DNA of 64,000 nt from Hemibagrus wyckioides (lineage: Eukaryota > Chordata > Actinopteri > Siluriformes > Bagridae): assembly GCF_019097595.1 (NCBI RefSeq), contig NC_080719.1, positions 19,282,001-19,346,000 on the forward strand, in the 5' to 3' direction. Each line of letters opens with the position of its first letter. Within the stretch, counting starts at the first letter, position 1. The translations under genes were made by a program, and so were the position numbers. Positions 10,892 through 23,600 of the stretch are shown here, in pieces. The notes beneath the pieces were generated by a model, which saw only the letters and a program-made list of their open reading frames with translations, was not told the DNA's origin and ran no database searches.

Positions 10892-10981
10892 TCAGCAGAT
10901 TTCATCTTTCTGTTTAACTGTATGTTTATAGGCTACATTCTTAAATGTTGATGTTGAGCTGCGGAAAAGAGGGTTTGTGCC
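10892..10981 (-). CDS. itgb6: itgb6 exon 16 (cytoplasmic C terminus, stop)
   Basis: 90 nt including TGA at 10894-10892. Encodes [20 protein letters not shown] then TVKQKDEIC. The proximal PTB-binding motif is NPLF (human NPLY) and the distal motif is NVAY (human NVTY). The protein ends in Cys, as mammalian beta-6 does. Acceptor TTCGCAG at 10982. Confidence 0.92.
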   Translation of the reverse strand, partial: GTNPLFRSSTSTFKNVAYKHTVKQKDEIC

Positions 10982-13900
10982 CTGCGAAGGAAAATATGGC
11001 AAATGTTGAAGAATCAATGATTGAATACAATTTATAATAAATAAGACATTATTTTTGTTCCAACATTTCAAAATTCTCAGGAAAAAAAAAAAAAAAATCC
11101 TGGATTACTTACTGATTGCCATTTTGCTTTTGCTCTCTCTGCCTCAAACTTGGCAACCTCCTTTTGGTCGTGGACATATATGAAAAGCTTCCAAACCACC
11201 GCAAGGATAATGCCAATAGTGAGTACAGACATACAAACACCCAGAGCGATCATGGCGATATTTAGAGGCTTTGGACAGTCTGCAAGACAAGCACACTTTT
11301 TAACAGAGACCCATATGAGAATATTTTCATTATTGATCTTTATTGACTCATTGGCTTATTGTAAATGACACCCTCTGCAGTTTCTCCAAGAGTGTGTATG
11401 TGTATGCTCACTGGTCACTTTATTAGGGATAAATACCTGTACATTTGCTCATTTATGCAGTCAGCCAAACAGGTGGCAGCCGCACTATATATAAAATCAT
11501 TAGCGTGCAGATCAGGAGTTTCAGTTCATATCAAACCTCAGTTTCAAGAGTTTCAGTTTCATGTGCTTATCAAACGTCAGAATGTGGGAAATATGTGACT
11601 GCTGTGACTGTAACGTTGAAACCTTGAAAAGATTTTTCTTATGAGACTGTTGATCTGGGGTTTTCAAACACAGTTTTACACAGCATACTGCAAAACAACA
11701 ACAACAACCAAAAACATCCTGCTTTTCTTCTCACCACAGTTGTAAAGAGTGACTATGTTCTAGCAGATTAAACCCATCCGGCTATTTGTTTGCTGACCTC
11801 TCTTATAAACAAAGTGTTCCCACCCACAGAACTCACTTTAATGTTTTTTGTTTATCACACCATTCTGTGTGTGAAGATTCAAGAAGATCAGCAGTTTCTG
11901 AAAACTATTGAAATCTGCCCATCTGGTACCTGCATCCATGCCACTGTTAAAAAGTCACAGAGATCATACTTTTCCCCATTCTGATGATTGATGTGAACAT
12001 AAACCGAAGCTCCTGATTTGCATCTGCATTGTGCTGCTGCCATGTGATTGGCTGATTAGATAATTGCATAAGGGTGCAGCTGCACAGATGTTCCTAATAA
12101 AGTGGATGGTGAGTGTCTATCTAGGTGTGTTCTCTGTTGTTATTTGTCAGGTTCTCTGCTCTACCTCTTTCAAAGTATTGACTCATTTGTAGTTTTACGA
12201 CTACTGCTACTGCAACACTCGGCTTAGTTTTCTCTGCGTTTCTGAGCGCTTGTGGTCACGTGTGCTTAGTTATGGCTTATTTAGAAAAAAAAAAATACCA
12301 TGCACTGGTTTCTGCAGGGAAGTTTTGCCACAGTTGTATCAGTCAGCTTCTTTAAAAACTTGTGCCCAGATTCACTTCTGCTTCTTATTTAGTAAGCTTG
12401 GCTTAAAGCAGCTGCCAAATGGAAATAGTAATGGTAATGACAGGGTGAGCGAATGAGATGAGTGGACTCTTACCAAGCCTGAGCTTGTACACGGTGCTGC
12501 CCTTTTCACCACTCACGAATGTGAAGGAGATCAGACATTCGTTCTCACTACGGATAGCACACATCACTGCGTGGCTCTCGTCTGTGTCTGAAAGATGAAA
12601 AGAAAGAAATGGTGTTTGAGTGATGAATTACAAACAACAACCATAAGGCAAAGAAAATAGGGCATAGTTTGTAGTATGACATTGACAATTTGGACATTAT
12701 TAATCAGGGAGTAAGACTTTTGAACTTAATACTGAATAAAACATATTATGGTGTATACATGCTATTGCTCCAATTCATTGAATTCAGGTGTTGTGTTTCA
12801 GGGGTTGGGCTTAGCCCCTTAGTTCCAGTGAAAGGAATTCTTAATACTGCAGCAAGACAATTTCATGCTCCAAACTTTGTGGGAACAGTTTGGGGATGAC
12901 CTCTTCCTGTTCCAACATGACTGCACACCAGTGCACAAAGCAAAGGATGAGTGAGTTTGGTGTGGAGGAACTTGACTGGCCTTTGACAACACCTTTGGGG
13001 TGAATTAGAGTGGAGACCACGAGCCAATATAGTGTATGTTAAGTCAATAATTGCCAAAAAAAGGAACACAATATGTATAACTGGAGCCCAGAGGTCACCA
13101 AAGTTCATCTGATCTTTGGTACGAACATACTGTAATTTATGTAAGGAATAAACTCCGATGGACATTTTATGATAGGACAATATTCAATGTTTGGACAGTG
13201 GGATTTGCATGAGCCTATTCCCAGTAAGTTACTTTCCAAGGAAGATTTGCACCACAGCAATTTCCCAACAATTCTTAATTCATCAATGAACATTGTGCTT
13301 TTTAACCATACAAAACTATTTAATATGTAGATTATAACAGCTAATATTGGTTCTCTCACCATCCTTTCTTTTTCTGTTTCTTTTTTTCCTGAACACTGTC
13401 ACTCAGGGCACTGGCCTGATCAAATATCCACAACAGTCTCTACAAATAATCTACTATCAAAGAACTAATCCATACAATAATATAATATTATTATAATAGA
13501 ATACTATCCTGACATACATCATAAATTTCATGGTAAGAGACTTCTTCGTTTTTCAAACTTCCAGTGAAGCTCTGTCAGACGACTAGCAGTGTTTTGTGTC
13601 TCTGCATTGTACGTCTCAGCTGACGACTACTGATACAGCCTTGTACACCTCATTTCCTGCCCCAGACTGAGGGCTCTTATAAAGGCCTCTTATAAAGGCC
13701 TTTTCCTGTTAAGACACTTGAAGGGCTTGTAGTCACTGAGGCCCAACAATGGGTCTGTCTGCACAACAGCCTGAGTGGCTTGTACAGCTTTGTTAAGGAT
13801 CAAGAGGTCAAATCTATAGCACTTGTATTTGTTTGTGTGTAGCTTACAACATATGTGGAAAGTCCTGGAAAACTGGCATAATGTAAAGGAGTATTTAATG

Positions 13901-14596
13901 CTATTGTTATCAAGTCGGCCGTTCTGACTTCTACACAGCACGATGCAGTTTTACATGGAGTTTGTCATGTGTCTTATGTGTTATAAAAGGCTTGTTGCAT
14001 AGTGGTGTGGGATTGTTGGAAAGCTTGTCCAGTGCAAGGATGTATTTGAATTATATTTAAAAGATATCTAGACATTTAAAAAACAAAACAAAGATTTTAC
14101 TGACTTAGGAGTAGAATTTGACATTAAAATACAATATAAACAAATTTAATATTTAAATTTAAATATAAATATTATGTATAAAACTGCAAAATTGGGACAT
14201 TAGATTGGTAAATAATTAGTTAGCAATATAATTTTTTTTGCTGATTTGAGAATATTAAGAGCTTTGAACAAAGTGTGTAGTCAATGTAAATTTATACATT
14301 ATATGATATTATAGCATGCAATTATTTTGTGAACAGTTTTAACAGCAGTTGCTGCAATTACTGTGCATAAACGATGTATATTTAAATAAGGAACACAAAG
14401 ACCATTTAACATACTCACAAATTACATTTACACAACCAACATGACCAGAATAAGAGACAGCAAAGGGGTGTGCACTGACCTGTAGAGTTGGTGACAGTGG
14501 TATGAACAGCGTTACACTTATTGACACACTCTTCTGAGGGTGTATCAGTTTTCAGATAACACTCCACACAAGACCTATGAGGGACCCATGCACACG

Positions 14597-14642
<46 letters not shown>

Positions 14643-17600
14643 CGTCAGCTCTTCAGAAAACTGATCTCAAGATTTTTTGTTTGATAAAGAAAGAAACATC
14701 TGGACACTTTTCCTGTGGTCCTTTTCCCCTGTCTAGTTCTTTGTCCCTTTCTAACTTTTTATGTGAAGCGCTGGACTTTAAGAAAGGGGAAATGAGACAT
14801 TGATGATTTGTAATGTGTTTTCTTACCTGGTTTTATGTGTGAGAACAACTGATAAAATGGAACATGAGAACGAAACATACACACATGCATGCTGTTCAAG
14901 GGCGTGTGTACACACACACATAAATTGTCCGCTTTAATAGCCAGTTGTATAACTGGACAACAATCATGACGCAAAATATACAGGACAATTGACGTTCACA
15001 TGAAACAGATGTGTGAGAAAAGAGGAATGAACTCAGTGACTTTGACCATGATGTGGCTGCTGGTGTCACACAGACTAATTTAAGTATATCAGTAATATTG
15101 CCTGATTTTTTTCAAGTCTTCAGCTGACCAATTTTAGTGATCTTGTGCCCACTGTGGGCTCACATTCCTGATTTGATGGACAGGTATGAAACCCATCTGT
15201 TAGATTCACTGATGTGTTGTGTGCTCTGAGATGCTTTTCAGCTCAGCACGGTAGTAAAGAGTGGTTATTTGAGTTATTATACAGTTATTACAATGTTTTT
15301 AAGAAAAGATGTTCCTTATAATGTGGCCAGTGAGTGTAGGTATACATTCATACACACACAATGATTGAAAGCAAATATATTTGTTGATTCAATGTGTGTG
15401 TGAGAGAGCGAATAGGTGTATATACCTGGTTGAGCTACAGACATCTGCGCATGTAGCGCACTTCTCACACTTTTCCCCTGAAGCTCCGGGAACGTTACAC
15501 TCGCACTTCCCACATACACACTTTCCACGGCCGTTGCAGACCGACCCATCCGCTGACTCACAGGAGTGTGTGCTAGTGCTGCAGTTGCAATACTCGCCTG
15601 TCCAACCCTCATCGCACACACACTCACCACAGTCACACTCTCCATGACCTGAACACAAACACACACACACACACAGATTTATTACTATATATTTGAAATA
15701 TAAATACAACCGTTTTGTGCTATTTCAGGATGTCGGATTTTTTTCAGTGTAATCATGAAACCATTACTCTTGTTTTGTATCATACAACCTGCTGTGTGAT
15801 TCATCTTATTCCTTTATGGCAGGTTACAACCAGATTCAAAGATTCGCTACCCAAGAATTGTTTACTTTGCAATAAAAATAAAAATCCACTTATGCTCAAT
15901 GTTTCTTGATCGTGATTAACATTGGTGAAGTACTAGCACTGCAAACAACACATTTTTAGCAAGTAGAGAGAAGAAAAAGTAGTAAAAAGCAAGGCAAAAG
16001 TCTGGTATGACCGCCGCAAGGAAAAAGTAGTACTACAAACTGACTGTAGCCCTGCCTTCTTGTTTTCTACTTGCAGGCCAAAGTTCAAAGATAAAGTTGG
16101 CACCAAGTAAAAGTAAACATTATCAGATACTTGTGTGTCTTTTACTTCCTACATCCTTTCCCCTCTCTGTAAATGGCCTTACTTCACTTCAGCAGAAAGA
16201 GCAGATAATAATAGTTTGCAGGTGTTAGAATTCGGTGCTAAATTTTAGAGGCTGGTACTATTGGGTGTTACGGGCATATGTATATCATCAATTTAATAAT
16301 GAAGTACACTACCAGTCAAAAGTTTGGACACACCTTTTAATTAAATGTTTTTTTGTTTAGGGATTTATTTTCTACATTCTAGAACAATACTGGAGATTTC
16401 AAAACTATGAAATAACACACATGGACTTAAGTAATCCATATGTAATGACAAAAAACAAGTCAGTTGTTATTTTAAGACACGAAGGTCAGGTGTTCTGGAA
16501 TAGTTCTTGCAAGAACAGTATTGTCAAGTGCATTTGCAAAACCCATCAAGCACCATGATGAAACTGGCTCACATGAAGACCATCCCAGTAAAGCAAGACC
16601 AAAACTGACCTCTGCTGCAGAGGAGAAGTTCATTTAGAGTTACCAGCCTCAGAAATCACCAATTAACAGCACCTCAGATTAGAGCCGTTATGAAGGCTTT
16701 ACAGAGCATCAGTAGCAGACATATCTCAATATCAACTGTTCAAAGGACATTATTGTGTATTTCGGCCGCCTTCAGCATTGTTTTACAATGTAGAAAGAAA
16801 TAAACATCAGGAAAGACCATGGGATTAGAAGATGTGTCCAAACTTTTGACTGGTAGTGTATATATCAGGCCACAAACCCTTAAGTCTCTTATTTCTCAAT
16901 AACAGGCCATTAAATCTATATAAATGGCCTAACATTGCTCGTATAATAGAGCCAAAAGTCACTAATCTGTACTAAAAATGGTTTAATACTATGATGTAAC
17001 ACTCATCCGGGTGTACTGGTACTATTATGAGTCCTAATATGCATGTGCAATGGTATAAACTATGTGTGTGGATGGTGGAGTGCAGTCACTGTTGCAGTTA
17101 AAAAGAGTAGTGTGAAACATGCGATGTGCAAATCAGGGGGAGGAAACAAGAAGGAAATGAGTTTTATGTCTGCGCTAATTGCTCCTGAGAGTGATGATGG
17201 GACTCTCGAAAGACTAACTGAAACTGAAGCAAAAAGGAAGCCATTCAAAATATACTGTGAATATAAAACAGAAACAGGAAAAAAGAGTACAGATTTGCAT
17301 CAGATGTGTAAATGAGCATCTGTAATAATAAGTCACATTAATAAAAAAAATAGTAATTTTAAGTCATGGCTTTAATAAAAATTTTCATTATGCAAACTTA
17401 ATTTTTAATGCTTGTTAAATCACATTACTTCAGCAGAAACCCTCCTGTATTTTGCACCATTAGGTAGAAACTCTGTAAATCAGGGGTCCCCAACCATCGG
17501 GCCCCCTGATTTACAGAGTTTCTACCTAATGGTGCAAAATAAACTTAACATAGAACACAAAGAAAGAATAAACTTATAATTATATATATATATACAGCTC

Positions 17601-20600
17601 TGGAAAAAAATAAGAGACCACTGCAAAATAATCAGTTTCTTATGTTTTTTTTCTTCCAGGTGCATGTATTGGTGAGATGAACAGTTTTGTTTCATTTTTT
17701 GTGAACTGCTGACAGTATTTCTCCTAAATTCAAATTATAACTATTGTTATTTAGAGTGTATATTTAAAGGAAATGACAACACATCAAAATACCCCGAGAT
17801 CATGCAGTATTTGCAGAGCTTTAATAACTCAAATAAAACAAAATGCAAATAATTTGTAAACAAATTGTGTTAATGCTTTGGCTAAATAACATTAAGAAAT
17901 CAGTATTTAGTGGAATAACCCTGATTTGCATGCGTTTTGGCTCCATGCTCTCCACCAGTTTCTCACACTGCTGTTGGGGAACTTTATACCACTCTTTTTG
18001 CAAAAAAGCAAACAGCTCAGCTTTGCTTGATGGTTTGTGACCATCCATCTTCCTCTTGATGACATTCCAGAGGTTTTCAATGGGGTTCAAATCTGGAGAT
18101 TGGGCAGTGGGCTCTTATTTTTTTTTTCCAGAGCTGTATATAAAACTTAAAAATATATGTATTTTATTCTGCCTGCACCTCACTCCTACACTTGACTGAG
18201 TCGCGGGGTTTTTCCATTCATCAGTAAGTCCGCAAGCTAGTGACCCAAAAACAAATGTCACTAGAGAGAAATGTCCTAAATGGCTGTGCACTCCCCTTCT
18301 GCTAATATTCTCTCTCTCTCTCTCTCTCTCTCTTGTAAATATAGTAGGTGCTACTGAATAATCAACACTCTCTGCCTGCTGCAATCTGCCTGCTAGATGT
18401 AGAGCTGCTGAGCCTAATGCATCCTTAACTTCCTGCATAAAACATTAAAGTGGGTGTTAAGACTGCATGTAATTACCATGGTGTTTTTGTTTCATTAACA
18501 TTCCCTGGAGTGAGAGATCATATACACTCCTCCCTACACACAGCGCTATGTTGTGCTTTCTGTCAAATCTCTCTTTTCTTCATACTGACCTCCACACAGC
18601 TTCCCTCTGAATCGGAGGCAGGAGAAGTTGTCGCACTCGCAGTATTTTCCATACACAAGCCCAAAGCTGGACGGGTTGCACGAGCACTGGCCGCAAAAGC
18701 ACTCGCCCTGCCCGCTGCACACTTCTGCACTATCGTTTGCCCTGTACAGGGTCGTACACACAGTATCGCAGTTCGTTAAGTGAATGAAAATACACCAACA
18801 CACACTTACTGTTTAGAAGTATCAGGTAATCAGCGTTGACCCTTCTCACCTGCAGTCACTGACTTGACCTTTTTCCTCTGCACACTCACACCTGGAACCT
18901 ATGAACCCTGGGTCACATATACAAGCACCACACTCCAGTGCTCCTTTTCCTTTACTGCAGTGTGTGCTGTTCAGGTCGGCAGTCCTCTGGCAATCGCACA
19001 CACACATCGACTCAAGTTCCACCTCCAGTGTGTCCTGGAAGCCCACGGGCCGCAGGGTGAAATGATGTGGAGCGTCCAGACAGCTGTCCAGCTCCACCGT
19101 CACATTAAAAGACACCTGAGAGAAGAATATTTTTCCTTCATCTTCACAGAAACAGAATGCCTGTTTGTCTGATTAGGAATAAAAAAGCTAAGCAAACCTT
19201 TCTGCACTCTCCCACTATAGCGTAATTCTGTATACTCCTCGAACACCCAGCGATCATATTTTCTACAAACTATTATTTACCCAAATTAGCAAACACCAGT
19301 GATAGGTGGAGGATAATAATTTTTCCGTCGTGTTAAACATTGGATTAGTCTACTACATAAAAATAAATGAAGACTCACTGTGTCTCCAGCTTTCACGTTG
19401 GTGCAGTGTTTAAGCCCCGGATGCACTGTACCATCTGGACAGATAGCAGTGAAGGAAATCTGAAGATTTTCCGTCTCCCCCATAACCTCCATCTCAATCT
19501 CGGACCTCAACTCCTAAAAATCCAACACACCAGACACATCAGATTCCTCACACCAGGAATCCAACATTTATTATTTGAATTGAATTGAATAATCTGTCCT
19601 AAACGAGTATATGAACGGTATGAGGGATATTTGAATACTATGAGTTTTAGTAAAAGTGTACACCCTGCAGGATGAAAAAATAAGTCACTCAAACACAAAG
19701 AATGCTCCTGAAAAGCCCTACTTACTGGAAAAGAGACGCAGAAAAGCTACACTCTCACTCAGACCTCTATTTATTAAAATGAGAACAAAGTGTGAGACTG
19801 TCACAGACACAGAGTCAAGAGACCCAGTCTCTTTAATGGGCACTCCATAGAAGAGCAGGGCTACATTGTAGGGGATGAGTGAGGAAGGAAGAAGGAGGGA
19901 GTGGGGGATGAAGGAACAGAGATTTTAAGATCAAACAGTCTAGAGAGGACGAGTGCAGACATGCTCCGTGAACGTTAAGACTCTGACAAAAAGAAGGAAA
20001 GAGAAGAGGTATGAAAGATGGAAAAAGCAGTGAGCACCTGTATAATGCAAGCACCCACATTCACCTATATAAGCCCAATTGCTTTATGACTCAAGAGTTT
20101 CTTTTGCACAATGTTTTAACAAGTTTCCTATTGTAGTATTGTAGTTCTGGAAGACCACACGCCTACTGAGATTGCCCTTTTTCTAATTCCTAACCCACCA
20201 GATTGAGACTATTACTTAATACCTTAGTGTTACGTCTCTGATGTGCCCTTTATGAGTGCAGCCTGTAACCCTGATACCCCTAACCTGTTGCAAAACAGTT
20301 CACAAAGGTATCCAGCCAAAGACAAAGAGCTACTGTACCTTATATGCACTCAAGATCAGTTCAAGAATGTTCCGGGAATCATTTTCCAACACACCCACGG
20401 TTGCACCAGGAATTAGACTTGCATAGTTCTAGTTAAAATGGGCAGACAAAACAAAACAAAAAACAACCACTAAATTGTGGAATGCAGAAGGTAGATATCT
20501 AGAAATCTAGAGTGGGCATGAATCTGAAGAGAAATTAGAAAGGAAGAAGTATTTTCATGCCTGGTAAACACGGTGTGATCATGTTTGAGCATGTCAAAAG

Positions 20601-23600
20601 CACAACTGAATAAGGCATACTATCGCAGGATGTATCTCATCTTCAGTGATACACAAGACTAGCCCTACTGAACCTTCTGCCTCTTTGCTGTGAGTAAACA
20701 CACAAACCTGAAAGTCTTGATCTCACCTTGTAGGTTTGCCTCTGATTTTCTGTTACCGCAAAAAGGAGGAGGATGTTGTTTTCTACCAGCTTGTCTATAA
20801 GCTGTCCTAAGGTTGGATACTCCTGAGCAGGACAGAGAATCATAATCACGCAATGAACTAAACGTTTTATATATTATTGTGTTTTCACACTGACAATTTA
20901 GAGAATATAGGCTTCACCTTACCAAGTGGCCTGACATTGAATACTCATTGTTGCTGTCTAGGTGGCATTGTCCATCGTTGGGAATGACGATGCCGGCCAT
21001 TTTGCTGTCCATTCCAAAATGAGAGTCCGCGTCACTTGCAAAAACCAGCAGGCGCATGGAATCATTCCGCCACCCAATCTTATCCTACCCGAGATATTTT
21101 GTATAAGACACAAAAATGATTCTTTTCAGAAGAGCAAAGGCCCAGTGCATCCAATGCATGTGTGGGATAGAAAAAATGCCTCACCCCACACACTGCTGCC
21201 TGCATGATGGCATCAAAGCCGCACTCTGGAATGTCGTTGTTTGCTGAGACGTGCTGTTTAGAAATGATCTGATTGAACTGGTCCGTACTGCTTGTTAATG
21301 GAAGGACGTGTTTGTATCCGAACGTGGGTGGGCAGACATATTCTACGCTTCTGTAAAATGAAATAACGTCATTAATGAAACGTTCTTGCGTGAAATATTC
21401 ATTAGTAGTATGTCGATCGAGGTGGTTCTGTAAAACACAGTTACTACGTTTTGCCAATCATATTAATAAGTGTTTAATACACTAGGTATTAATGGAGGAT
21501 TACCTGCAGGGGTTTGCCAGCTCTTCTGGAGTGATTTTAATGTACGGCAGAACTGGCTTCTCTACAAATGAACCAAATCCCAACTGTAAATTACTCGTGA
21601 GGCTTGCCATTTCTTTAGAAAGAGTCGAGCCCAGGTTTCTGATTCTCTGCAGATCATCATACATTGAAGCTGAGAGGTCCATAAGGTAATAGATATCAAC
21701 TGGATGGTCTTCTGGGTGTTGTACTTTTATTTGAAAGGTCACTTGGGTTCCTGGTGGAGAAATGGAGAAAAAGAAGCTTCTTTAACACAAAAGAAATAAC
21801 TTGGTTTAAGCAAGCTGTCATATAATGATCTTAATTTTGTAAATGTATAGTGCTAAAAACATATATTCACAGCGGTGTCTATTTTCCAAACACTGTGAGA
21901 AGGAAGAAGGAAACAGAGATGTTTCCAAATTATACTCAAAGCTCAGGGTCACTAATTTGATCCTGAACTTGTTATGTGTTAATGTCTGCATGGGTTCCTC
22001 TGAAATCTCTGGTTTCCTCCCACCTCCTAAAAACATGCTTGTATATGGATCTACTATAATGAATTGCCTGTAAGTCAGAAGGATTGTTTACGATGCTCTG
22101 TATATTATTATTATGCATGTTTATTATTTTAATAGGTTGAGATCTGTCTAAATCTGCATGCTAGACATCTCACCTGGCCGAAGATCGAGCGCCATCCTCT
22201 GCGGTGAAATGTAGGACATATTAGTAGGGTCTGCACTTTTCCCTAACGGCCTGTCAGCCAGGAGCTCCATGGTATTCACTGGGAACTGGATGAACTCTTG
22301 TGGACATCCCCGAAGGAGAAGCTCCTCACGCGTACCACAGCGCTCGCTCACCACTAAAGAATCTGTGAAATTCTGTTGAGGAGAAAAAGTCATGTGATTG
22401 CCAGATGCGTTGCTGCACAAACATGAGTTCAATATAATCCATTTTTCATTTTTGACAAAAGTTTGGAAGCTGCTGACTTTCAACAATGTACAACTTGAAA
22501 ATCATGACTGAATCATTTAAGTCGTCATAAGTGGACTCAATAATTGTAGACCGGCTCCTCTGTAGATTTTGGTGTTAATTTATTAAAAATGAAAAATCAA
22601 GGAAATGAAACCCATGCGTTCCTAAACAACATTCTGCTGTGTGTTTGCTTTGGCTTAATCTTAATTTCTTACCATATCTTACAAGCTGCTACCAGACAAC
22701 TATTGTTAATCTTAATAGTTTACAATTAATTGTATGCACACAGTATGCTTTTGCACTCAGTTCATACTGTCATATAATTTCCACAATATATAGCTAAACA
22801 TGACCATATATAGGAAACCTGACCATCACACCCATATGTGCTTTTTTATCATTCAGGATTTAGTCCATCATTCCCCACTCTCCTCAGAAGAGTTTCCACT
22901 AGACATTGGAGTATGTAGCTGTAGGGATTTGTGATCAATCACCTACAAGAGAGATCATGTTACTGATGTTAGCTGAGGAAATTCGGGGTTCAGTGGGTTT
23001 TCTCATTCATCCCAAAGCTGTGAGTGGGGTTCAGAGTCAGAGTCAGGGCTCTGTGCAGGACATGTGAGTTCTTCCACTCCGACCTTAACACATCATGTCT
23101 TCATGGAGCTCTGTGCTTTGTGCACATGGGCATTGTCATGCTGGAAGAGTGTTTGGGCTTCTTGATTCCAGTGTACAGGAAATTGTAATTGCCTAGATAT
23201 TCTAGACAATTCAGTGTATCCAACTTTGGCTCAAAGTTTGTTGAAGGCCCACATAGAGGTCTGATGGTACTTTTGGCCATATAGTTTAGAAGCCTTTATT
23301 ATTATTATTATTTATTACAGCACAGTGGAATTCTTTTCTTCGCATATCCCAGCTGAGGAAGTTGGGGGAGTGCAGGGGCAGCTATGATATGATACAGTTC
23401 CCCCAGAGCAGAGAGGGTTAAGGGCCTTGCTCAATTGCCCAACAGTAGAGCTCGGTGGTGCTGGGGCTTGAACCCTGATCCTCCGATCAACCACCCAGAG
23501 CCTTCACCACTTGAGCCACCACTGCCCCTAGGTATATACATATTTAGGTATATACAGGAATTGCTTCTTTTTACTTGACTTAACCCAAAATAGTTAATCG

